DNA from: an uncultured Bermanella sp.
Lineage (GTDB): Bacteria > Pseudomonadota > Gammaproteobacteria > Pseudomonadales > Oceanobacteraceae
Reading direction: 5' to 3'
Assembly (NCBI GenBank): GCA_913054445.1
Contig: CAJXIK010000042.1
Span: 1 to 10,804 of the forward strand
Length of the DNA stretch: 10,804 nucleotides
Under the pieces are notes generated by a model. It had not been told where the DNA came from. It saw only the letters and a list, made by a program, of their open reading frames with translations, and searched no databases. Shown here in pieces: positions 1-7,104 of this stretch. Both the position numbers and the translations under genes were made by a program. The stretch's first letter is position 1, and each line of letters opens with the position of its first letter.

Positions 1-1
1 A

Positions 2-55
2 GTTGAACCTGAAGTTGAACCTGAAGTTGAACCTGAAGTTGAACCTGAAGTTGAA
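2..55 (+). repeat. In-frame 12-bp tandem repeat (VEPE linker), truncated by window edge
   Basis: Four exact head-to-tail copies of GTTGAACCTGAA (2-13, 14-25, 26-37, 38-49) are followed by half a copy, GTTGAA (50-55). Base 1 fits the last base of a preceding copy, so the array probably continues to the left. The unit is a multiple of three and reads Val-Glu-Pro-Glu in the chpA frame, forming an acidic, proline-rich spacer upstream of the first Hpt unit visible here. Copies are identical at the DNA level, including third positions, which points to recent slippage-type expansion rather than protein-level selection alone. Confidence 0.93.
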
Positions 56-3000
56 GCGGCTCAACAAACTCTGCCGATCGCATCAGAAGAAGATGACCGC
101 AAAGAGGAGCTGCTGGCGTCCGCCCTGTTGGACGTCTTTAGCTCTGAGGTCGAGGGCCACATGAGCGTCGTGCAAGCGTTTATCGAGACGGCGCAGCAGG
201 AAGATTATAAGACCCCCATCGATGATACCTTGCAGCGCGCCTTACACACCCTGAAAGGCAGTGCCCACATGGCGCACATCGAACCCATTGCGGAAATCGC
301 CGCCTCCCTCGAAAGCCTGTCTAAAGATTTGTGTGCCTACCATGTGGATATGTCCGCCGAGATCGTGCACCTCTTTATACGTGGCAAGGAGCTTATCGAC
401 GTAGGCTACCATCAGCTCAGCACCCGTCCTTTCGCCAAAATTCCAGGTAGCGAAGACTTAAGCGCCGACGTGCAAAGACTCTGCCAGCAACTCATCGCTG
501 ACTTTCACCAGCGTCTGGGCACCAGTGGTAACAACAGCGTCGACCCACAAGTCTTAACCATCTTTTTATCCGAAGGCATGGACATCTTGCTAGACGTGGA
601 AAGTATGCTTGAGCGCTGGCAGGCTCAACCCGCCGAAGCGGCATTATTAGTCTCCATCATAGATGAAATTCAAACCCTAGAAAAAGGGGCGGCAATGGCT
701 AACTTGTCGCCTATTGTCACTCTTTGTGAGGCACTCGAGGGGGCTTGTCTGGCGGTCATCGATCAGCATATAGCCGCCGACGATGGCTTCATCGATGTCA
801 TCAAAGATGGCCTCGAAGGCCTGCTCAACATGATGGATATGGTGGCCGCCAGTCAGGCCATCGTCGCAGATGATTCGCTATTGCTTCAGCTAGCCGAGCG
901 TGGACAGCCGCTGCTTGCCGAAACCGCTCAAGGGGACATCGACCCCGAACTGCTGGAAATATTTCTCGACGAAGCCCAAGAGCTCATGGAGTCCACCGAC
1001 CGCTCCCTAAGTGAGTGGCAAAAAGAGCCGAGCAACCTATTACAGGTGGCCGAGCTACAACGGGACCTGCACACCTTAAAAGGTGGCGCACGCATGGCAG
1101 AGATTAACGCCATAGGCGATCTTGGCCATGAATTAGAAGCGCTTTACGAAGGCTTAAGTTTAGAGCGACTAGTGGCCAGCGCGCCGCTATTCGATCTATT
1201 ACTGCTCTGTCATGCACGTTTAAAAAGCATGCTGGCAAGCCTAGTGGCGGGTAAAGAGGCGCCAGCGGCCCCTGAACTCATCAGCGCAATCGAGCTGTTT
1301 ATCACCGGTGAATCCCTCGATCTACCCGCTGTCGAGAGCAGCCGCGTCCTCGAGCCCGCGCCAGATCAGCCGGTCTCCATCGCCGTCACCGCCATGGCCG
1401 AGGAGGCCGATGTCGAAGTGGCCGAGATATTCATAGATGAAGCCGAAGAACTCATGGCCGAACTGGATGCCTGCCTTCAACAGTGGCAAGCCGAACCTCA
1501 TAACAGTGTTCACAACGAGGCGATACAAAGGGTACTGCACACGCTTAAAGGTGGTGCCTTCATTGCCGGCTTTAAAGATGTGGGTGACCTAGCGCACAAC
1601 ATGGAAAGTGAGTTGCAGGCGCGACTGGTTAATAAGCAGGCCGCCGACGCGCCACTGTTTGCCTCGCTGCACGCTCAGTATGATGTCATTGTTAGTGGTA
1701 TCGATGGCCTTGTGTTGTGGTTGCAGCAGCAGAATGAACAGGCCGCTAACGGCACTTCCTCCGGTGAGCGCCCGCAGCCAGATAACGTTCACGCTGCGCC
1801 GCCCGAAGATAGCCCCGCCAGTAACGTGGTGCCACTACGCGCCAACGCCGATGTGAAAAAAGCGGCGGTGCCAGAGGAGGCGAGCCGTCGCTTGCAACCT
1901 CAGGAAATGGTCAAGGTGCCTGCTGAATTGCTGGATGGCCTGGTTAACCTGGCCGGTGAGACCTCTATCTCCCGTGGTCGTCTGGAAAATCAGGTCACCG
2001 ATTTTGGCTTCACCCTAGAGGAAATGGATGCCACCCTAGATCGCTTGAAAGATCAGCTGCGACGCCTAGACATCGAAACCGAAGCTCAGGTGTTGTTCCG
2101 CCAAGAGCGTCACGGCCCCGACTATGAAGACTTTGATCCACTAGAGATGGACCGCTACAGCCAGTTACAGCAGCTGTCGCGTTCGCTGGTGGAATCGGCC
2201 TCGGATCTAATGGATTTAAAGGGCACTTTGCTCGACAAGACCCGTGATGCAGAGACCCTATTATTACAGCAGTCACGCGTCAACACCGAACTGCAAGAGG
2301 GTCTCATGAAAACCCGCATGGTGCCGTTTAGTCGCCTAGTGCCGCGCCTGCGTCGTATTGTGCGTCAGGTGAGCCAGGAGCTCGGCAAAGACGTCGAACT
2401 AGAGGTCAACAACGCCGAAGGGGAGATGGACAGAAGCGTATTAGAGCGCTTAATTTCGCCCCTAGAGCACATGCTCAGAAACGCCGTGGATCACGGCTTG
2501 GAAAACGCCGCAGGGCGACGCTTAGCGGGTAAGCCAGAAACGGGCAATATCACCTTGAGCCTGTTCCGCGATGGTGGCGATGTGGTCTTAAAACTGAGGG
2601 ATGACGGTGCCGGCGTGGACCTCGCGGCTGTGCGTGATAAGGCCGTAGAGCGTGGCCTGCTGCTGCCATCAGAAAAAATTAATGATCAGGATTTACTGCA
2701 ATTTATCTTGCAGGCGGGTTTCAGTACCGCGCAAAAAGTCACACAAATATCTGGCCGCGGTGTGGGCATGGATGTGGTGAACAGCGAAATTAAGCAGGTG
2801 GGCGGCAGCATCGTGATCGACTCGGTGGTGGGTCAGGGTTCTGAGTTTGTGATTCGCCTGCCGTTTACGGTATCGGTGAACCGCGCCTTGATGACGAGGG
2901 TAGGAGAGGCATTGTTTGCCATTCCCCTCAATAGCATCGAAGGCATCGTACGCATCAGTAGCAGCACGTTGCAGGAACTGTACAAGCAAGAAAAACCGGT

Positions 3001-3730
3001 TTACCAATATGGCGGTCGTGACTATCCGCTGGAATATCTGGGCCGTCTGTTGCGTGATGATGGCCAGCTAAGGCAACTGGAAGGCAATCAATCCGTGCCG
3101 GTGCTGTTGGTGCGAGGTGCTCAACCGGCGGCGATCCAGGTCGATACCCTGATGGGCTCGCGAGAAATCGTGGTGAAAGCCTTGGGGCCACAGTTTAGTG
3201 CGGTGCTGGGAGTGTCTGGTGGCACCATTCTGGGGGATGGCAGCGTGGTCATTATCCTCGATTTACCCAACATGATGCGTCATGTGCATAGCCTAGAATA
3301 CCGTCAGCAGAGGGTTCTCGAGCATGAAGAAGAAGCCCATCTACAAAACTTATTGGCAGACAGTGTCACCTCGGTATTGGTGGTGGATGATTCGGTGACG
3401 GTGCGTAAGGTCACCAGCCGACTATTAGAGCGTCACGGCATGGAGGTGCGCACCGCTAAAGATGGCGTAGACGCCTTGGATATCTTGCAAGACTATCGCC
3501 CCGACGTGATGCTGCTGGATATCGAAATGCCGCGCATGGATGGCTTTGAGGTGGCGACGCAGATGCGTCACGACTCTCAGCTCAAAAATGTGCCCATCAT
3601 CATGATTACCTCCCGCACCGGCGACAAACACAAAGAGCGGGCCATGGCCATCGGTGTCACCGACTACATGGGTAAGCCCTTTCAGGAAGAGAAGCTGTTA
3701 GCGTCTATTCGTGACATCGTGGCTAAATAA
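2..3730 (+). CDS. chpA: ChpA/PilL-type hybrid chemotaxis histidine kinase, 3' part (partial at left edge)
   Basis: CheA-like kinase of the Pil-Chp type IV pilus chemosensory system. The reading frame is open from the first bases of the window, so the N-terminus lies outside; 1242 codons remain, and Pseudomonas ChpA is about twice that. Visible order: an acidic Val-Glu-Pro-Glu linker; four Hpt units, each opening with an 'IFLDEA..LM' type helix. Their phospho-site codons are His 245-247 (HTLKGSA), Gln 671-673 (degenerate, QTLEKGA), His 1070-1072 and His 1538-1540 (both HTLKGGA). Then come a Pro/Ala-rich linker (about 1740-1890), the dimerisation domain (from about 1905, VNLAGETSISRGRLE), and the ATPase with N box (LRNAVDHGLE, about 2455-2515), G1 (DDGAG, about 2600) and G2 (GRGVGMDVV, about 2750). 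A CheW-like domain (about 2850-3300) and a C-terminal receiver (about 3375-3727; acidic pair VVDD, phospho-Asp codon 3518-3520, MITSRT, GKPF) follow. A TTG at 128 is only an internal codon. chpB follows after 9 nt. Confidence 0.95.
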   Translation, partial: VEPEVEPEVEPEVEPEVEAAQQTLPIASEEDDRKEELLASALLDVFSSEVEGHMSVVQAFIETAQQEDYKTPIDDTLQRALHTLKGSAHMAHIEPIAEIAASLESLSKDLCAYHVDMSAEIVHLFIRGKELIDVGYHQLSTRPFAKIPGSEDLSADVQRLCQQLIADFHQRLGTSGNNSVDPQVLTIFLSEGMDILLDVESMLERWQAQPAEAALLVSIIDEIQTLEKGAAMANLSPIVTLCEALEGACLAVIDQHIAADDGFIDVIKDGLEGLLNMMDMVAASQAIVADDSLLLQLAERGQPLLAETAQGDIDPELLEIFLDEAQELMESTDRSLSEWQKEPSNLLQVAELQRDLHTLKGGARMAEINAIGDLGHELEALYEGLSLERLVASAPLFDLLLLCHARLKSMLASLVAGKEAPAAPELISAIELFITGESLDLPAVESSRVLEPAPDQPVSIAVTAMAEEADVEVAEIFIDEAEELMAELDACLQQWQAEPHNSVHNEAIQRVLHTLKGGAFIAGFKDVGDLAHNMESELQARLVNKQAADAPLFASLHAQYDVIVSGIDGLVLWLQQQNEQAANGTSSGERPQPDNVHAAPPEDSPASNVVPLRANADVKKAAVPEEASRRLQPQEMVKVPAELLDGLVNLAGETSISRGRLENQVTDFGFTLEEMDATLDRLKDQLRRLDIETEAQVLFRQERHGPDYEDFDPLEMDRYSQLQQLSRSLVESASDLMDLKGTLLDKTRDAETLLLQQSRVNTELQEGLMKTRMVPFSRLVPRLRRIVRQVSQELGKDVELEVNNAEGEMDRSVLERLISPLEHMLRNAVDHGLENAAGRRLAGKPETGNITLSLFRDGGDVVLKLRDDGAGVDLAAVRDKAVERGLLLPSEKINDQDLLQFILQAGFSTAQKVTQISGRGVGMDVVNSEIKQVGGSIVIDSVVGQGSEFVIRLPFTVSVNRALMTRVGEALFAIPLNSIEGIVRISSSTLQELYKQEKPVYQYGGRDYPLEYLGRLLRDDGQLRQLEGNQSVPVLLVRGAQPAAIQVDTLMGSREIVVKALGPQFSAVLGVSGGTILGDGSVVIILDLPNMMRHVHSLEYRQQRVLEHEEEAHLQNLLADSVTSVLVVDDSVTVRKVTSRLLERHGMEVRTAKDGVDALDILQDYRPDVMLLDIEMPRMDGFEVATQMRHDSQLKNVPIIMITSRTGDKHKERAMAIGVTDYMGKPFQEEKLLASIRDIVAK

Positions 3731-3735
3731 AGGTG
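3731..3735 (+). promoter_or_regulatory. Shine-Dalgarno sequence that places the chpB start at ATT 3740
   Basis: AGGTG (within TAAAGGTG, overlapping the chpA stop at 3728-3730) is complementary to the 16S rRNA tail and lies 4 nt before ATT at 3740. The next gene, chpC, has the same geometry: an AGAGGTG ending 4 nt before its ATG. A second, weaker candidate, GAGG at 3767-3770, precedes TTG 3776 by 5 nt. Confidence 0.55.
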
Positions 3736-3739
3736 CGCC

Positions 3740-4756
3740 ATTATCATTAAGTTAGCCGTAGTCGCCGAGGACGCGTTGCAGCAACACCGGCTACGCAGTG
3801 CCATGGAAGGTTTTGGCTGTGAGGTGGTGTGCTTCAGCCCCGAATCATTAAGAGATAAGGGCCTCGACCAAGAAGTAGCGGCCTGGTTAGTCGACCTGCG
3901 TGAAGACGACTCACTGTTAGATGCCTTCCTAGAAATAGAGCAGCCGGTCTTATTGGGCTTTGAAGCGGCTCCTAGTAAGCGCCACCGAGACTATGCTAAA
4001 TGGGAAAAGCATCTCTACAGTAAGCTTAAACAGTTGCTGGGCACAGATCTTGTCCACGAAAAAAATGCCGCCAGCCTGGGCTTAATCGATAAACTCGGCG
4101 TTGCCCTACCAAGTTTAGCCCTGCCGTCGAACATTCGAGTTAATGGCGGGGCCAAGGCCAAGTATGTTTGGACTCTGGGCAGCTCTCTCGGTGGGCCGGA
4201 AGCGGTTAAAGAGTTTCTCGATGCACTACCGCAAGGCTTGCCCGCAGCGTTCATCTACGGCCAGCACATCGATGCCCATTCTGTGCCCGTGTTGGCTCGA
4301 GTGTTGGCGCGCCATGCGCACTTTAAACTGGCGGTGGCCAGCGCTGGTATGCGCCTGCACAATGGCGAAGTGTTAATCGTACCCGCCGACAAAGAAGTGG
4401 AGATCATCGATGGCAGGGTTGAAATTTGTCGCCATGCCTGGCCTGGCCCCTATGGCCCTTCCGTGGATCAATTAATTTTAAATGTGCAGCGTGCCTACCC
4501 AAACTCTGGGGTTATCATCTTCAGCGGCATGGGTAACGATGGTGCGCTGGCGCTGCAAACCTTGCTTAAAAATAATCAAGAACAAGCGTTACAAGTATGG
4601 GCGCAGAGTGCCGCCAGTTGCGCCAGTGCCTCCATGCCAGATGCCAGCCGTGAAAGTGGCGCGGTGAGTTATAGCGGCAGCCCACGAGAGCTGGCCCAGC
4701 ATTTAGTGTCCTATATTCAACAGCAAGAAAATAACGTGCAACATGCCCAAGCTTAA
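3740..4756 (+). CDS. chpB: ChpB-like protein-glutamate methylesterase (CheB family), probable ATT start
   Basis: Predicted to remove methyl groups from glutamates of the pilus chemoreceptor (PilJ-like), opposing the PilK methyltransferase in receptor adaptation. The C-terminal half is a CheB methylesterase domain with an apparently intact catalytic triad: Ser149 (codon 4184-4186, in GSSLGG), His176 (4265-4267, in GQHIDAH) and Asp267 (4538-4540, in GMGNDG). Residues 1-100 resemble a divergent receiver domain: hydrophobic strand then Glu10-Asp11, and Asp52 in WLVDL, but no clear Thr/Ser or Lys switch residues. No ATG, GTG or CTG lies in frame after the chpA stop and before the receiver fold. 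ATT 3740 has a good ribosome binding site and gives 338 residues; TTG 3776 is the first ordinary start but would remove the first strand and the acidic pair. The gene lies 9 nt after chpA and 28 nt before chpC, so one transcript is likely. Function is certain to family; the start is uncertain. Confidence 0.88.
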   Translation: MIIKLAVVAEDALQQHRLRSAMEGFGCEVVCFSPESLRDKGLDQEVAAWLVDLREDDSLLDAFLEIEQPVLLGFEAAPSKRHRDYAKWEKHLYSKLKQLLGTDLVHEKNAASLGLIDKLGVALPSLALPSNIRVNGGAKAKYVWTLGSSLGGPEAVKEFLDALPQGLPAAFIYGQHIDAHSVPVLARVLARHAHFKLAVASAGMRLHNGEVLIVPADKEVEIIDGRVEICRHAWPGPYGPSVDQLILNVQRAYPNSGVIIFSGMGNDGALALQTLLKNNQEQALQVWAQSAASCASASMPDASRESGAVSYSGSPRELAQHLVSYIQQQENNVQHAQA

Positions 4757-4784
4757 TGGGCGTAAATATGAAAAGAGGTGATAC

Positions 4785-5267
4785 ATGCGGCAAGTAACCG
4801 GCGATACCAAAAAAAGTGATGTGCTGCCTTGCTTATTAATTCCAGTACAGAGTGGTCGCCTAATTTTACCGAGTGTGACCATGGCCGAGTTGACTGACTA
4901 CCAGACGCCCGTCGCCTGCCCTCACACCTCTGATTGGCTGCTGGGTCGCATGGAATGGCGCGGCACTATGATCCCCGTGATATCGTACGAACACTTCTGT
5001 GGGCAAACAATGAGCGCGCCGGGTCGGAATTTGCGCATCGTGGTGGTGAATACCCCCGGCGGCAGTGATGCTGCACTAAAGTTTTTTGGCGTGGTGGTGC
5101 AGGGCATTCCAGGCTTAATAAAATTAGAAGAAGCCGCCATTAAAGAAGATAGCGACTGTCATTTACTAAAAGGGCAAAAGCTGGCGGTGACCCTAGCGAG
5201 CGGCCACGCCATCGTGCCCGACCTAGAGGCAATAGAGAGTGCGCTGCTCAATGAAAGCTGGCAGTAA
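4785..5267 (+). CDS. chpC: ChpC-like CheW-domain adaptor protein
   Basis: Small cytoplasmic CheW-like scaffold, 160 residues, expected to link chemoreceptors to the ChpA kinase. A single CheW domain spans roughly residues 13-155. It begins with LLIPVQSGRLILPS, continues through WLLGRMEWRGTMIPVISYE (the typical CheW stretch in which a hydrophobic strand follows a W-RG turn), then a LRIVVVN strand and a final KGQKLAVTLASGHAIVPDLEAI segment. No enzymatic or phosphorylation motif is seen. AGAGGTG ends 4 nt before the ATG, which supports this start. It is the last gene of the plus-strand chemosensory run; chpD and chpE of Pseudomonas aeruginosa are absent here. The 25-nt gap to the convergent rsmE contains no convincing terminator. 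The assignment as ChpC rather than another CheW paralogue rests on position after chpA-chpB. Confidence 0.85.
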   Translation: MRQVTGDTKKSDVLPCLLIPVQSGRLILPSVTMAELTDYQTPVACPHTSDWLLGRMEWRGTMIPVISYEHFCGQTMSAPGRNLRIVVVNTPGGSDAALKFFGVVVQGIPGLIKLEEAAIKEDSDCHLLKGQKLAVTLASGHAIVPDLEAIESALLNESWQ

Positions 5268-5292
5268 GTGGCTAGCGTGTCGCCAGCGGTTG

Positions 5293-6018
5293 TTAAAAAT
5301 CTCCCCATAAACTTTGCATTAAACAAACGGCGGTTAAGGCGGCGGTCTCGGTTCTCAACACCCTAGGGCCGATCAGCTTTGCCTTAAACTGATGATCGCA
5401 GGCGAGCGCCACCTCTTGCTCGCTTAAGCCTCCTTCCGGGCCCACGAGAATACAGGCGCGGCTTACTTGTGTGGCGCTTTGCTGGGGAAGGCCCCGCGGG
5501 TCGAGCACCCATTTTTCATGGCCTTCTACACAGCCTAGCCAGGATTCGAGCGGCATGGGTGGGTGAATGGTGGGCACGCGGTCACGGCCGCTTTGCTCGC
5601 AGGCGGCGATGGCAATTTGCCGCCATTGGCGTACCTTTTTCGCGAGCCTTTCATCGTTAAGTTTTACATCACAATGAGCGCTCCACAGTGGCGTAATCTC
5701 GTTAACCCCTAGCTCCACCGCCTTCTGAATGGCAAATTCGAAACGCTCTCCCTTAGAGATAGCTTGCCCCAAATGAATGTGCAGCGGCGACTCCAGCTGA
5801 GTGGGGATTTTTGCCAATACCTGTATGGCTACCGATTTACGATTGACGCTGATGATGTGCGCCGCAAAATGGTGTGCGGCCTCGCCGTTAAAGATAAACA
5901 ATTTGCGCTCGGCCTTCATGCGCAGCACGCGGCTCACATGGTTGGCCGCTGCCTCATCTAGCTCGATGACGGTGTTTTCGCTGAGCCGTTGCGGGCTATA
6001 AATTCTGGGTATTCGCAT
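5293..6018 (-). CDS. rsmE: 16S rRNA (uracil-1498-N3)-methyltransferase RsmE
   Basis: Methylates N3 of U1498 in 16S rRNA of the assembled 30S subunit, using SAM. The 241-residue length matches the family. The N-terminal PUA-like RNA-binding domain covers about residues 1-70 (HVSRVLRM at 27-34). The C-terminal SPOUT (trefoil-knot) methyltransferase domain carries QKAVELGVNEITPLWS (98-113), WRQIAIAACEQSGRDRVP (132-149), the SAM-loop LVGPEGGLS (191-199) and the knot signature IGPRVLRTETAAL (216-228). The start ATG gives the standard MRIPRIY beginning, but no clear Shine-Dalgarno precedes it (AT-rich TATTAAAAAT). An intrinsic terminator lies just upstream, between metF and rsmE, so transcription must come from read-through or from a promoter close to the start. 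In P. aeruginosa rsmE also lies just beyond the chp genes, in agreement with this layout. Confidence 0.96.
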   Translation of the reverse strand: MRIPRIYSPQRLSENTVIELDEAAANHVSRVLRMKAERKLFIFNGEAAHHFAAHIISVNRKSVAIQVLAKIPTQLESPLHIHLGQAISKGERFEFAIQKAVELGVNEITPLWSAHCDVKLNDERLAKKVRQWRQIAIAACEQSGRDRVPTIHPPMPLESWLGCVEGHEKWVLDPRGLPQQSATQVSRACILVGPEGGLSEQEVALACDHQFKAKLIGPRVLRTETAALTAVCLMQSLWGDF

Positions 6019-6045
6019 ATTTTTAATAGATGAAATTTAGGCTAT

Positions 6046-6068
6046 AAAAAAACGGGCGATGCCCGTTT
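6046..6068 (-). terminator. Intrinsic terminator after metF
   Basis: On the minus strand, AAACGGGC pairs with GCCCGTTT over 8 bp around a 3-nt loop (6058-6060), followed by a run of seven T residues that begins inside the stem. It lies about 26 nt past the metF stop and 27 nt before the rsmE start. On the plus strand the hairpin is followed by only three T, so it works mainly on the leftward transcript. Confidence 0.88.
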
Positions 6069-6094
6069 GCGTTGTTAGGATGGACGCTTAGGGT

Positions 6095-6931
6095 TTACCA
6101 CAGGTTTAGGTTGCGCCAAATGTTAAGGCAAGGGTCGGCCTGATTTAAGGTATAGAAATGCAGGCCGGGTACGCCATTCTCTACTAGGTCTTCGCACATC
6201 TGGCTAATGACCTCTTCGCCAAATTTTTCGATGCTGTCACTGTCGTCGCCGTAGGCTTCTAGTTGCTTGCGAATCCAGCGGGGAATCTCGGTGCCACAGG
6301 CATCGGAGAAACGGGCCAACTTAGTGTAGTTAGTGATGGGCATGATGCCGGGGTAAATAGGCGTCTCTATGCCCATGTCGAGACAGCGATCGACAAAATA
6401 CAGGTAGCTGTCTATATTGAAAAAATACTGGGTGATGGCGCTGTCGGCCCCGGCATCTACCTTGCGTTTAAAGTTTAATAAATCTTGTTCGAAGTTGCCT
6501 GCCTGCGGATGCATCTCGGGGTAGGCGGCCACTTCTAGTTGAAAGCGATCACCATGCTCCTGCTTAATGAGGGCGACTAATTCATTGGCGTATTTAAGTT
6601 CGCCGTTACTGGCGGCCATGCCGGAAGGTAAGTCGCCGCGCAATGCCACGATGCGATTAATGTCGTGGTTGGCGTAATGGCTTAATAATTCTTTAAGGCT
6701 GTCACGGCTTTCTCCCACACAGGATAGGTGTGGTGCGCCAGTAATACCTAGGTTGTTAATCTTGGTCACTATGTCGATGGTGTTGTCGCGGGTCGAACCA
6801 CCTGCACCATAGGTGACCGAAAAGAAATCTGGGTTTAGCTCGGCCAATTTATCCCGGGTATTGAATAATTTTTTAGTGCCTTCTGCCGTTTTAGTGGGGA
6901 AGAATTCAAAACTTAAGCGGAAATTATCCAT
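6095..6931 (-). CDS. metF: 5,10-methylenetetrahydrofolate reductase MetF
   Basis: FAD-dependent reduction of 5,10-methylene-THF to 5-methyl-THF, the methyl donor used by MetH/MetE to turn homocysteine into methionine. A single TIM-barrel domain of 278 residues is close to the usual length (E. coli about 296). Motifs in order: FEFFPTKT with catalytic Glu9 (Glu28 in E. coli), VTYGAGGSTRD (39-49), PHLSCVG (67-73), VALRGDLPSG with Asp100 (FAD/folate contact), AAYPEMHPQA (135-144), AITQYFF with Gln168, PGIMPITNY, and C-terminal GLHFYTLNQA. The FPTKT form and the IPRWIRKQLEAYGDD segment are of the Pseudomonas type. GAGG at 6940-6943 precedes the ATG by 8 nt. It lies 173 nt downstream of ahcY across a REP cluster and completes a SAM-recycling gene set with ahcY and metK. 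A TATATT at 6966-6971 (minus) could be a -10 element, but no matching -35 is seen. Confidence 0.97.
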   Translation of the reverse strand: MDNFRLSFEFFPTKTAEGTKKLFNTRDKLAELNPDFFSVTYGAGGSTRDNTIDIVTKINNLGITGAPHLSCVGESRDSLKELLSHYANHDINRIVALRGDLPSGMAASNGELKYANELVALIKQEHGDRFQLEVAAYPEMHPQAGNFEQDLLNFKRKVDAGADSAITQYFFNIDSYLYFVDRCLDMGIETPIYPGIMPITNYTKLARFSDACGTEIPRWIRKQLEAYGDDSDSIEKFGEEVISQMCEDLVENGVPGLHFYTLNQADPCLNIWRNLNLW

Positions 6932-6989
6932 GGGAAGGGCCTCGAGCCGGGTTTGCGTCTAGCAAAATATAAAAGGTAAAAGCAATATC

Positions 6990-7086
6990 GTAGGAGGCTG
7001 CTGGCAGGCGATCGTCGTGGCAGTCGCCATGGCCTGCAAGCAGGCTCTTACGGGTAACCATCGCCTGCAAGCAGCCTCCTACGGGT
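6990..7086. repeat. REP-like cluster (three palindromic elements, one inverted)
   Basis: Three related 23-nt elements of the REP form: a GTAG/GTAA head followed by an imperfect palindrome with a TGCTTGCA-like core and a CGAT end. Element 1 reads on the plus strand (6990-7012). Elements 2 (7029-7051) and 3 (7060-7082) read on the minus strand. Element 1 and the reverse complement of element 3 match at 22 of 23 positions. Elements 2 and 3 match at 20 of 23 and form a direct repeat of 31-nt period (7027-7055 and 7058-7086, both ending TACGGGT). The outer pair can fold into one long hairpin, the arrangement called BIME or REPIN. It fills most of the ahcY-metF gap and could affect mRNA stability or transcription between those genes; that role is inference. 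It is too small and too palindromic for a CRISPR. Confidence 0.85.
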
Positions 7087-7104
7087 GTGCTTGTTGGTAG
7101 AACG

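Noticed and set aside
128..130. TTG at 128 as the start of chpA
   Set aside because: The frame is open and clearly coding (VEPE repeat and acidic linker) back to base 2, there is no stop, and ChpA proteins are far longer.
5257..5287. Inverted repeat GCTGGC/GCCAGC between chpC and rsmE as a bidirectional terminator
   Set aside because: Only a 6-bp stem around a 19-nt loop, no T run on either strand, and it includes chpC coding sequence. Not enough to call a terminator for the convergent pair.
6990..7086. CRISPR array
   Set aside because: Only three elements, one inverted, with unequal spacing and strong internal palindromes; no cas gene nearby. REP-like elements explain it better.
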